A stretch of 64,000 nucleotides of DNA, taken from positions 272,960,444-273,024,443 of the forward strand of contig NC_133662.1 of assembly GCF_037893015.1 (NCBI RefSeq). Reading direction: 5' to 3'. Every line of letters starts with the position of its first letter. Position 1 is the stretch's first letter. The position numbers were made by a program, and so were the translations under genes. Source of the DNA: Macrotis lagotis. Taxonomy: Eukaryota; Chordata; Mammalia; Peramelemorphia; Peramelidae. Positions 21,179-31,494 of this stretch are shown piece after piece. Under the pieces are notes generated by a model. It worked only from the letters and a program-made list of their open reading frames with translations, was not told where the DNA came from and searched no databases.

Positions 21179-21780
21179 TTGTAGCTGCTAGCTACTTGAG
21201 TTTGGTTCTGCCTATGAGGAATCATTTATTCAGACCTGGGAAAGCAAGGGTGAAAAGAAAATAAAAATTTATTAAAAAAAAGTCACAACACATAAAGAAA
21301 ATGGTAGGTAAAGAGTGACAGAGACAAAAGAGCAATGGAGCAGAGCTGACTGGATCAGCGAGTCAGAGAAGACTGGCCTTGAGTGGAGATCCAACCCAGA
21401 TTTTTATGGGGTTTTTTATTTTATTTTTATGCCCATTATCCAGAGGACAAAAGGTGTATTCCCTTCCCCTTACTGGACCTGGAATTAGGTAGAGGGTTGA
21501 AGCCTGAGGTGATCAGGATACAAATTTGACATTAAATAATGAATCAATGGTTGTCTATTTACATCTCAAGAATGGGGATCCTCACCCAATTTTGACAAGA
21601 TTTAACAGTATTTAAAATTACAAATGTTGTTTCTGCTAGTTCACAATTCTCTACATTTAGTCAATTTATATCTCAAGAGCAGGAAACCTCCACCCAAGTT
21701 TAAAAGATTTAACAGCCTTTAAGATTACAAATTTTGTTTCTGTTTACAGTTATAATTCTCTTTATCTTTTCCCAGCATCA
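21179..21780 (-). mobile_element. Probable solo LTR-like insertion with internal duplication
   Basis: This block interrupts the ORF1 region of the LINE at 18775-23640: sister copies read straight across the site. It could start with TG and end with CA. On the minus strand an AATAAA lies near 21270. It also contains two similar blocks of about 105-110 bp (about 21550-21660 and 21661-21770). These points fit a solitary LTR of an endogenous retrovirus, an old fossil, but the family is not identified and flanking duplications are not clear. Confidence 0.4.
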
Positions 21781-21929
21781 TTTTCATTTTGTGATTCTTT
21801 CTGACTGATCCATTTCTATTTTGCCTTCTGGTTCTAGAAATAATGGGATAGTTCTTGATAATTTCTTGAAATATGATATCTAGTTTCTTTTTTTTTTTTT
21901 GATCATGGTTTTCAGGTAGTACATTAATT

Positions 21930-22365
21930 CTTTTTTTTAATTGATATTTTATTTTTCCACTTACATGTTATGGAAGTTTTTCAACATTCATCTACTTGTA
22001 TATTTATAAATTGCGTATTTTTCTTCCACCCTCCCTTCCCACTCCCTCCCCTCAGTGGCAAAAAGTTGTACATGTAAAAGTTGTACAGGTAAAAGTTGTA
22101 CTTGTATTTTTATATTTAATATATTTTTATATTAGTTATTTTGTATATGAGGAAAAAGACTTAAGGGAAAAGAAAAAAAACCATGAGATGGTAAAGAAAA
22201 AGTAGTTTTTAAGAAGTGAACATAGTATCCATTCAAATTCTGTGAGATTTTTGGTTGTTGTTTTCCTCTGGATGTGGATGGCATTGTCCCTAAAAGGACT
22301 ACATCTCTGAACTACCGAGAGGAGCAGCATCCGTCATAGTTGATCAACCCACAGTGTTGTTGTAA
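21930..22365 (-). mobile_element. LINE 3'-end fragment nested in HAL1-type copy
   Basis: CACTTACATGTTATGGAAG, TTTTTCAACATTCATCT and later AACCATGAGATGGTAAAGAAA form a typical marsupial L1/HAL1 3' end of another subfamily. The interrupted host text resumes at about 22370 (AGTTATCTCTCCTCAATC). CATTAAT occurs at both edges and may be part of the target duplication. Confidence 0.6.
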
Positions 22366-23639
22366 TCCATTAATCATTAAGTTATCTCTCCTCAATCTAT
22401 TTTCTAGGTCAATTTTTTCCATTGAGATATTTCACATTTTCTTCTATTTTCTTATTTTTACTGTTTTATAGTTCTTTAATGTCTCATGGAATTCTTAGCT
22501 TCCACTTGCCTAATTCTAATTTTTAAGGAATTCTTCATTTCAGTAAGCTTTTGTTCTTCCTTTTCCATTTGGTCAATTTTGCTTTTTAAGGAATTCTTTT
22601 CAATGGATTTTTTTGTGCCTCTTTTACCATTTGACCTATTCTGTTTTTTTAAGGTGTTATTTTGTTCACTAATTTTTTTGTACTTTTTTTGAACCAAGCT
22701 GTTGACTCTTTTTTAAATTATCATTTTCTTGCATTATTCTCATTTATTTTTCCAATTTTTCCTCCACCTCTCTTATTTGACTTCAAATCTTTTTTTTTGA
22801 GCTTTTCTAAGAATTTCAAGGGGATGGGGCTGAGACTAGTTCACATTTTTTCTTTGAGGCTTTACGTTTGTGTTTTGATCTTCTAAGTCACCATAGTAAC
22901 TTTTTTGTGGTCAGGTCCATTTTTGTGGTTGTTGTGGCTATTGATTGCTCACTTTTCCAGTCTATTTCCTGACTTTTAACTTTATGTTAATATTGGGCTT
23001 GGTTCCTAAGGTGGAAGGTATACTGTCCCAAACTTCAGGTTTTTCATATGCAGTTGTTTTCAGAACTAGTTGGAGGGGGGGTGGCAGTGGGGTAGGCTGG
23101 TCTTCTGATCTAAGGAGAGGTGGAGTCATTGTTCACCTAGCTTGTGCTCCAGTCTGTGAATAACCATAAGCATTCTTTTCCACCCTGGAACTGGGACCCC
23201 ACTTCCCCGTGGCCACAATCTCTGGTGTACTAGCGCTCTTCCCTGCCCTGTGATTACCTAAAAACTCTCATTTGGACAATGCAACAGAGACCCGCACCAG
23301 TGCAAGCAGAGGACTCTCTGTAATCTCCTTCTGACCTGTTGTTCAACTCCCTTACTGTCTGCAAGCTAAGAGCTCTGACAGATTCAGTCATCCCCAAGAC
23401 TGCTGGTGGCTTGCCAGGCATGACCTATGTTAGAATGCACTCCATTCTTGCCCCATTGAGACAGGTCTTTTCTGCCAACCTTTTACATTTTCTTAGGCTG
23501 GATTATGGTTTTATCCTGTCTTTTTGATGTATCTGCTGTTCCAAATTTGTTTTGAGGTGTTATGTAAAATTGTTTGGAGGGGTATTTGGGAGAGCTCAGG
23601 CAAGTCCCTACTTTTTCTCTGCCATCTTTGTTCTGCCCC

Positions 23640-24840
23640 CAGAATGAATTTTTTTGGTGGAACCTACAAACCAAATTCCCAGAGAGATAGCCATTAGCTT
23701 GACAAGTCTTTTCTCCTCCCTGGCTCTTAGTTTTCTCAAGTGTGAAATGATGCGATTGGACTTTATGAACTCTGTCATCCAACCACCATTCTGAGCCTCT
23801 AGTTTCCATCTGTAAAAGATAATACAGGCCCAGGGCTTTCCAAACCTTTAAGTGTCCTAAGAATGTTAGCTAATATCATTGTTCTTGTTTTTCTACCACT
23901 TAGAACATTGCTTTTTTTTTTTCATTTTCATGATTTTGGTCCCTTGATAGTGATTTTGCAGGACATCTAATTCCTCTATCTGGACCCCAGTCTCCCAGCT
24001 CCGCCTCATATGGGCCAAGCTATCAAATCATCTCAGTTACCACTGTCCCCCCCTCCCCCCCAAGTTCAAGAGCTACAGGAAGACCCATTCCCCAGACCAC
24101 CAGTCCTGTTTTTATCCCAGTCCCCTCAGTCACCATCTAGAGATCAACACAGATGGAGATGGGACTTGACAATGGAGCCCCTGAGGGCTTGGGCACCAAT
24201 AATAGTTCCACATCACAAGTGGTTTTATTTGTGGAAATGATGTGTAAGAATAGGCTTTATCCTCGACTTGGCTTCAGCATCCTAAGGACCACTGGTGCTT
24301 TCTATCTGTCCTACAACTATACCCTCCTCTGGGCATTGTCTTTGTCATTAGAATGTGAGATCCTGTGCACATTTCCAGTGCTAAGAGAATCAGAAATACT
24401 CTTATTCATTTATTCAGACAGTCTGAAGACAAGACCTTCCTTTAAATAAAGCCTTCATTTCTCCTCCTGAGTGAGTAGATGGGTCCTTTCAATTGAATGT
24501 GGGGGATAATAAGAAAGGGGGAGTAGCCAATTTCCTCCTTATTCAGCCTTTTTCTTCCTAACTTTGGGTTTAACTCATTCCTTGCCCAGGGTAATCCAAA
24601 ATATTCTAGTCAGAGGAGGCGTAATCTTTCTCTTGCTTCAGGGAAGTTAAAATGATCATCAATAAACTCTTATTGCTTTGCCCCTAGCCAGGAAAGCCTT
24701 GCCTATTGTTCTTAGCAAAGAGAAAAGTCCATATGCTCTGGGGTGGCAGGAGACCCTGAGCCCAATCTTCCCCCTCACTTCTTCCCCATTATTTTATTGT
24801 CCTCTGGTTAATGCAAAAACAAGTTTCAACATTCACTTTT
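23640..24840. other. Intergenic DNA with faint MIR/L2 scraps
   Basis: No gene. MIR-like text (TTTCTCAAGTGTGAAATGAT) is at about 23720-23780 and again near 23800-23880. An L2-like phrase (GTCATTAGAATGTGAGATCC) is near 24345. The rest is unassigned. Confidence 0.35.
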
Positions 24841-24995
24841 TTTTAGGTTTTTTTTTTTTGCAAGGCAAATGGGGTTAAGTGGCTTGCCCAAGGCCACACA
24901 GCTAGGTAATTATTAAGTGTCTGAGACTGGATTTGAACCCAGGTACTCCGGACTCCAGGGCCGGTGCTTTATCCACTGTGCCACCTAGCCGCCCC
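24841..24995 (-). mobile_element. tRNA-derived marsupial SINE, antisense, exact TSD
   Basis: Runs from TTTTTTGCAAGGCAAATGGG to CACCTAGCCGCCCC. A perfect 14-bp duplication CAACATTCACTTTT at 24827-24840 and 24996-25009 flanks it. It landed in the extreme 3' end of the LINE copy that continues at 25000. Confidence 0.94.
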
Positions 24996-26393
24996 CAACA
25001 TTCACTTTTAAAGCCTTTGAATTCCAAATTCTCTCCCTTCCTCTCACCCCAATTTTCCTCACTGAGAAAGTAAGTTATTTGATATAGGTTAAAAATGTGT
25101 AGTCATAAAAAACATTACAATAGTCGTGTTGTAAAAGTAAACATAACACCCTCCCCCCCAAAAAAAGAAAAGTAAAAGAAATAACCTGCTTCAGTCTGTA
25201 TTGAGACACCATCAACTCTGTCTTTGGGGCGGAGAGCATTCTTTCTCATGAGTCCTTCAGAGCATGGCTGAGGACAGGCTGTAACCTTGCTGCTATTTTG
25301 TATTAGTTCATTTCCTATTGGTATCTGCTTGTGGGAGTTTTTTATTGAGAGCATCCTGTCCATCATGGCCCTTAACAGACAAGCATTTCATTCCAGTCAC
25401 ATTCCACGTTCTGTTCGGCTGTGATGGGCCTCCCCTCAGTCTCCAGCTCCTCAACCCCAGAAAAGAGCTGCTATAACTTTTCCTATACATAGGGGTCCTT
25501 TTCCTTCCTGTTTTTCATTTCTTCTGGAATATGGACCTAGCAGTGGCATTGCTAGGTCAAAGGGCAGGCATGGTTGTATAGCCCTTTGGGCATAGTTCCA
25601 AATTGCTCTAGAGAATTGTTGAATTCTTTCACAACTCCTCCAATAGTGCATTGATGTCTCATTTTTTACTATATTTCATCTGCCATTTATCACCCTATTA
25701 ACCAATCCAGTAAGTTTAAGGGAGTAACTTGCCCATTTCTCCTGTCAATCGTGAGTTAGGAAAATTTTTTAAAAATGACTTCAATAGATAGCATTGATAG
25801 CCTCATCTGAAAACTGTTCATATCTTTGGATCATTTATCAATGGAGAATGACTCTTATTTTTTATAAATCTGACTCACTTCTCAGTTTGTGAAATGAGAT
25901 CTGTATCAGAGAAACTTGTTTCAATATTTTTTCCATAGTTGCTATTGCTAACTGTATTTTCCTTCCCTCCATCCTAATTTATTCTGCTCTGTCTCTTCTT
26001 TCACTCATTCCCTCCTCAAAAGTGTTATGCATCTGACTACTCCCTTCCACAATCTTCCCTTCTCTTCTGTCACCTATCCATCCATCTCTTATCCCTTTCC
26101 TTTCCTACTTTCCTCTAGGTAAGATAGATTTCCATACCCAATTGAGTGTGTATGTTATTCCCTCTCTGACCCAATTTCAATGAGAGTAAAACTCACTCAC
26201 TCCCCCTCATCTCCCCAACTTCCACTTCACTGCAATATTTTTTTTCTTGCCTCTTATGTGAAATAACTTAACCCATTCTACTCCCTCTTTCTTTTTCTCT
26301 CAGGACATTCCTTTTACTATATTATACCTTCAAATTCAACTCCCACCTTTTCTTTATAGGTTCCTTCTAACTACCCTAAGAAATAAGAAAGTT

Positions 26394-26550
26394 TGGGGCG
26401 GCTAGGTGGCGTAATGAATAGAGCACTGGTCTTGGAGTCTGGAGTACCTGGGTTCAAATCCGACCTCAGACACTTAATAATTACCTAGCTGTGTGGCCTT
26501 GGGCAAGCCACTTAATCCCATTGCCTTGAAAAATCTAAAAAAAAAAAAAA
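26394..26550 (+). mobile_element. tRNA-derived marsupial SINE with exact 16-bp TSD
   Basis: Begins TGGGGCGGCTAGGTGGCG and ends TTGCCTTGAAAAATC plus A-tail. AAGAAATAAGAAAGTT is repeated exactly at 26378-26393 and 26551-26566. Inserted in the antisense LINE. Confidence 0.95.
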
Positions 26551-26964
26551 AAGAAATAAGAAAGTTCATACGAGTTAAAGCCTTTGCTGACTGTGGATTG
26601 AGACCCATGGAGGCAGCTGCAGCTGCTGATTCAATAACTCCCCAGGCCTGTTCCTCGTCTGCTAGGGTCGGAGCTGTGCTTCTGAGACCTGGGCTGGGTT
26701 GTGTTCCAATCTCACCTCAGTGCATCAAAGTTTTCCTTCTGACCTTCCAAATTGTCCTTGGCTACCCCTGGACTGAGAGGTCTGGAAACACCACCTCTGC
26801 CACAGCCCCGGTCTCCCACCTTCCTGATCCTGGATGACTGGGGCTGATTCACTCAGATGCAATCCATTCAACTCAAGCACTCCTCTCTCACTCCATTGCA
26901 ACAGACCCTTCCTGCTGATCTTCCGAGTTGTCTTGAGCTGGAAAATTGTTTCAGTCAATCTTTT

Positions 26965-27258
26965 TGTGAGTGGTGCAGTGGATATAGCACTGGCCTTGGA
27001 GTCAGGAACACAGAAGTTCGAGTCCAACTTCAGATACTTACTAGCTATGTGACCTTGGGCAAGTCACTTAACCCTGATTACCTCGCATCCAGAGATATCT
27101 CCAGTCATCCTGATTCTTATCTGACCATTGGACCTAGGTAGCTCTGGAGGCGAAAGTGAGAGTGGTGACTTAGCACAGCACCCCCTCTCTTAAAGCCAAT
27201 GTGCATATCATAGCATCACCTCCCTGATATCCTGGTCTTCTTCAAGAATGAAGGATAA
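26965..27258 (+). mobile_element. Long tRNA-headed SINE with RTE-type tail
   Basis: Head AGTGGTGCAGTGGATATAGC and GAGTCAGGAACACAG, B-box GTTCGAGTCC. The body runs through CTCTGGAGGCGAAAGTGAG and CCCTGATATCCTGGTCTTC to the tail CAAGAATGAAGGATA. The tail matches the end of the RTE LINE at 16400-17065, which fits mobilisation by RTE enzymes. Confidence 0.85.
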
Positions 27259-27260
27259 GG

Positions 27261-27415
27261 GGCGGCTAGGTGGTGTAGTGGATAGAGCACCAGCCCTGGA
27301 GTCAGGAGTATCTGAATTCAAATGTGGGCTCAGACATTTAATAATTACCTAATTCTGTGTGGCCTTGGGTGAGTCACTAACCCAATTGCCTTGCAAAAAC
27401 TTTAAAAGAAAAAAA
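27261..27415 (+). mobile_element. tRNA-derived SINE inserted in the tail of another SINE
   Basis: GGGCGGCTAGGTGGTGTAGT head and TTGCCTTGCAAAAAC tail. It sits exactly at the end of the preceding SINE. The flanks AGAATGAAGGATA and AGAATGGACAAAC are an imperfect TSD. Confidence 0.88.
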
Positions 27416-27654
27416 AAGAATGGACAAACATTTGGTTAGAGTCATTATTTAAAGGTATTTGGAGTGGTTTGGGGGAGAGCTTGGATGAGTCCCTGTCTTT
27501 ACTCCTCCATCTTGTCTCTGTTCCCCCTCACTTTCTGCTGTCCTTGTCTATACCAAATACATCCAAACCACTAATGCTTTGGCTGAGCCAAAAGCACTGA
27601 CTAGTTGAACAGCAATTTTAAAATATAAGCTTTCTACAGAAACAAAGGTAAACT

Positions 27655-27915
27655 TTGGGGCAGATACACCCCACCCCAGACAGGGGAAAGAGACAGATCA
27701 GAGAGGGGAGGAAGAAAGAGAGAAATAAAAAGAGACAAAGAAACAGAGATGGAGGGGGGAAAAGAGGAGGAGAAAGAAAAAAGCAAAGGAGGGAGGAAGG
27801 GAGGGAGAGAGACAGTAACAAAGAGCGATGGGGGAGGGAGGGAGGGAGGAGCAGGGAGGGGGAGAGAGAGAGAGAGGGAGGAAAAAAGAGAGAGGGAGAG
27901 AGAAGGGGAGGGGGA
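27655..27915 (+). repeat. Purine-rich (GGGA)n/(GA)n tract
   Basis: About 260 bases almost entirely A and G on the + strand, with GGAGGGAGGGAGG and GAGAGAGAG runs. Reading frames through it on either strand are low-complexity and not genes. Confidence 0.9.
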
Positions 27916-29000
27916 TGGAAGAATCTCCATTGTGGTTCTTAGCCAGCAAAGACAGCTGTGATCTACACGGTTCAGCCCTCCCCAGGAGCTCTCTTCCTGC
28001 CCCTCTTAGGTCACATTGTCTCAAGCACATTACTCCCTTCTCAGGAGATTCCACTTCTTTCTTTTTTCCTCTTGGGCACAGACACTGGTTCCAAGGCACC
28101 AGATTTGTGTGTGCCCAGTGGGGAGGAGACTCTGCCCCCCTTTGCCTGATGGCTGGCATTGTTTCCAATGACCTTCTTCATGCCTAATGCATCTGCTGCT
28201 ATTCCATACTAAGGAAGGTTTGCCCTGGAGTGAAGTTGGTGGGCAGAAGATGCTGAGAGGGTGGACATGCCTCCTCCTCCACCCTCCTTTTCTGACAGGT
28301 TTGACCAGCTCCTCCAGGACACTCCCTACTAGCAGGTGGCAGAAGCTGAAGAAGCTACCCAGGAGAAGCTGGGAGCAGCACAGTCGGTCCCTCTAGCTGA
28401 TTTCAGGGAAGGGTCAGACCATGCTGCCACAGTCCGGGACATCTTGGACTTTACTTTTAGGGCTGCCCTTCCCTCCTCTTGCTGCAGATTAGACGCCTCC
28501 TTAATCTCAATGTCTGTAACACATCTTGGCTCCCATGCCTGTTGCCATGACAACAGACTGCAGGATGCTGGGCTATATTGACAGAGCCTTGCAGAGACAC
28601 CTGGGCAGGAATCACGTGAGAACCACAAATTCTAGCTCCTGGAATGAAAAGAGAGGCCTCCAGTAATGGTTGAGTTATGGGTGTGAGCAGGGGACATGCC
28701 CTTCAAGCTCCCCTCATGGTCCCATGTGAAGGCTCTTGTCAGGGCCCATGTGAGGGCCCTTGTCAGACTTGTCTTGGGGCTCCTAGGAGCTTCTTTACTT
28801 CGCCTGAACCTCCTCGCAGATGGTGTAGGATGAACTGGTGATCTTCTGCCCAAACCCTCCTAGCTCAAGCTCCTCATTAACCAATAAGTCTCTTGACTTT
28901 CTGGTATCACATGTGTCTACCCTCTCTGGGGATGCTGGGCAGGGCTGAGAGAAGCCCAGAGAGTCCTGGCTGCCCAGATCCCCAAAGAGCCCACTGGGGA
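27916..29000. other. Intergenic DNA, no gene
   Basis: No recognised gene or element. A short tandem duplication around CCCATGTGA(A/G)GG is at about 28720-28770. Confidence 0.4.
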
Positions 29001-29049
29001 AGGGGATAATCAGATATTATAAAAGAATGAAATAAAGAGGCTGTCAAAA

Positions 29050-29355
29050 GGCCCAAACAGGCCTCATGACCTGGGCCTTACCTAGGGCCTAAGACTTCAT
29101 TAGCAGCTCAGGCCACATCCGTTAATGGTGCTCATGGCCTCCTTGGTAGTATAAGCCTCATTCGGTATCCATGGTCTCCTTGTTAGCTCAGGCCTTACTC
29201 ACTGCCCTTGGCCTTCTTGATGGTGCCCTTGGCCTCTTTGACAGTTCAAGGCTTACCCACTACCCCTGGCCTCCTTGTTAACTCAGGCCTCACCCACTGC
29301 CTTTAGCCTCTTTTGCAGTACCCATGGCCTCCTTGACAGTGCCCATGGCTGGCTC
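29050..29355 (+). repeat. Degenerate minisatellite, CCTTGGCCTCCTTG-type units
   Basis: Diverged units alternate between about 36 bp (CAGGCCTTACTCACTGCCC then a GGCCTCCTTG core) and about 22 bp (GCCCTTGGCCTCTTTGACAG). At least seven units are visible by eye. Confidence 0.7.
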
Positions 29356-29399
29356 AGCAACCAGGATCTGCCTAGTACATGCAAGCTAATGTTTTTGTG

Positions 29400-29830
29400 C
29401 AGTGACCTTTCTATATGGAGACAAGTCCTTTTCCTTGAGGAACTGACCTTCTGATAAGAGAATCCAACCTGTGCCCAGATAGGCAGATGGTCATTTTAGG
29501 AGGGAGAGAACACAAGGACTCCTAGGAGACAAAGAAAAGCTTAAAGGATGCTAGGCCTTCTGAAAGAGAGAACTGAGGAAAGAGTGCTTTCCATGCCTGA
29601 GACCCAGTCTATGCAAAGACCTGGGAGATGGGATTATTGTATACAACAAGGAAGCAATACAACTGGAACCCAGAGTGCCAGGTTTGGGGTAGGTGAGAAA
29701 CTGGCATTGAATCTTAGATAATTGGATGACTGGAAGGGAGAGAAGCAGGACTTTAAGATGCTGCTTTGGCTGGGAGGATGGATTTGAGACAGAAAGGGCC
29801 CCTGAGCCAGGGGATGTCTGGAGAGAGAAG
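29400..29830 (-). mobile_element. Possible L2-type relic, antisense
   Basis: Phrases such as TTCCTTGAGGAACTGACCTTC and AGAGTGCTTTCCATGCCTGA resemble the antisense L2 body in order. Very diverged, so uncertain. Confidence 0.35.
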
Positions 29831-30003
29831 AAGGAAAAAGAATCAGAAATGTCCTGGCCACAGCCATATAGAGCCTTGGCTTATGCCTAGGGGGAGGGAG
29901 GGTCCTGTTGTCTGAGAACCTATGGCCTTCTGGCAGGTTTGAGGCTCTGGTCTCAGCACATGACCTGGATTGGGGAAAGTGAGGTTCAGACAGAGAAAGG
30001 GTG

Positions 30004-30166
30004 TGTTGGGGCAGCTAGGTGGCACAGTGGATAGAGCACTGGCCCTGGAGTCAGGAGTACCTGAGTTCAAATCTGGCCTCAAATATTTAATAATTACCTA
30101 GCTGTGTGGGCAAGCCACTTAACCCTATTTGCCTTGCAAAAAAAAAAAAAAAACCTTAAAAAAAAA
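30004..30166 (+). mobile_element. tRNA-derived marsupial SINE with exact TSD
   Basis: Head GGGGCAGCTAGGTGGCACAG, B-box GTTCAAATCT, end TTGCCTTGC plus A-tail. TSD AGAGAAAGGGTG at 29992-30003 and 30167-30178. A few bases are missing in the CTGTGTGGGCAAG region. Confidence 0.93.
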
Positions 30167-30179
30167 AGAGAAAGGGTGG

Positions 30180-31490
30180 GAGTCAACTTGTCTCCCAAGT
30201 AGTGGGTGCTTGAGGCCACCAGCTACTAATCGCAGAGCTAAAACAGGGAAACGGTGAACCAACAGGGAAGCAGGGGTCCCCAGGGTGGGAGTTGTTACTG
30301 GACTGGGGCTGGGATGGTTGGACCAGCAGTCCTTAGGTTAATTCTTGGGGCTATAAAGACATCAAGGGGACAGTACCTGCTACAGCAACAAAGGTAATGA
30401 GGAGGTGGGCTAACATTGGAACTGGGTCTTGAAGGCCCCAGGAATTCCCAAAGATGACAGACCTGGCAAGGGCCCCCAAGGGCAAGAGGAATGCAGGGTA
30501 CTGCAAACAGGACTAGGTTGACTGGAACCTAGAGCAGCCAAGGACCAAGATGACCAAGAAGATTTTGAGATTCTTGGTTTCAGACTGGGCCAGGCTTGAA
30601 ATGCCCAACAGCAAGACCTATGCCTTCTCTTGAAGATGAGACCCTCCCCATAAATGGGGGCCGAAGCCCTGCTCCTTTTGGTCTAAGACGATTGAGGGCA
30701 CTACCCTGTTTTTCTCCTTCTCTGTGGGATCACTCATTTTCCTCATATAGTTCCTTCTGGGAAAACCCTCATTTCACATGATGACAGAGGCCTGGGTCAC
30801 TAACAGAGGGAATATAGCTTTAAGAAAAAACAAAATCTGGGGAGGTGAGAGAGAGTTAAAATCATAGCAAATGAGAAAGGAGAAATAAGAAGGAATTGTG
30901 TGTGGTATGATTCACTGGAAACCTTCCTGCTGACACTGATCTCTTTATCTAAGAAATGGGTAACAGGGCAGCTCCTTTTACCCACCCTCTCTCCTGGCCC
31001 TGGGGGGGAGGGGCCAGAGATAGGGAAGGTGAAGGACACCCAGGGACAGAGGAGACAAGATAGCCAACAGGCCCTGGGAGGCCCAGATGATGAAAAGGTT
31101 GACCTATAAGAAATGGTCCAAGCTGGCCACAGAAGTGTGAGAGGAGAAGCTGCAGATTGGGGGATGGGGTCAACCCCCACCACAACTTACAGTGACTATC
31201 CTGCATTTGGGAAGGGTGCTTAATCGCCTCTAACCCTTTGCCTCTGGGGCTGTTGTTCCCCCCCCCCACCCCCCCAGAGAGCCCAGGGCAAGGTCGGTTC
31301 AGCTCAGAAGGCCCATCTATCTCATTGCTCACTCCTGGTGGCTATGTCTTCTTGGGGGAGATGTCCTTGGAGTTCCGGGGTTGGCATCACTTTGGCTGAA
31401 ACTGGGTCTACTTTGTCCTTGGCTTCTGGTACCAACTCTGTGGTTGCAAAGACTCAGGGGCACAAGGGAGGACAATGACAAATCCATATC
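30180..31490. other. Intergenic DNA, no gene
   Basis: A faint antisense L2-like stretch may occupy 30280-30570. Nothing else is recognised. A C-rich run with two poly(C) tracts is at about 31258-31277. Confidence 0.4.
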
Positions 31491-31494
31491 TCTG

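Larger units (their letters stand above)
18775..23640 (-). mobile_element. HAL1-type LINE (ORF1, no ORF2), antisense, with nested insertions
   Basis: On the minus strand the 5' end is near 23640 (TCTCTGCCATCTTTGTTCTG here). A 5' UTR of about 0.8 kb is followed by an ORF1-like region whose coiled coil is still readable at 22697-22476 (KKSIEKNSLKSKIDQMEKEE). The rest of the ORF1 region comes next, then directly the L1-like 3' tail ending near 18775. No reverse-transcriptase segment lies between. It carries a SINE at 19204-19441, an LTR-like insert at about 21179-21780 and a second LINE 3' fragment at about 21930-22365. Confidence 0.75.
24996..27530 (-). mobile_element. L1/HAL1-type LINE, antisense, with deletion and three SINE insertions
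   Basis: Minus-strand element: 5' end near 27530 (ACTCCTCCATCTTGTCTC here), 5' UTR to about 26585, then a jump into the 3' tail (about 26580-25000). The ORF1 coiled-coil region is missing. SINEs sit at 24841-24995 (at the tail edge), 26394-26550 and 26965-27258, with a further SINE at 27261-27415. Confidence 0.75.

Noticed and set aside
24498-24800. Possible LTR (AATAAACTCTTATTGC after a TGTGGGGGATAAT start)
   Set aside because: No paired end, no target duplication and no family match; a lone AATAAA is not enough.
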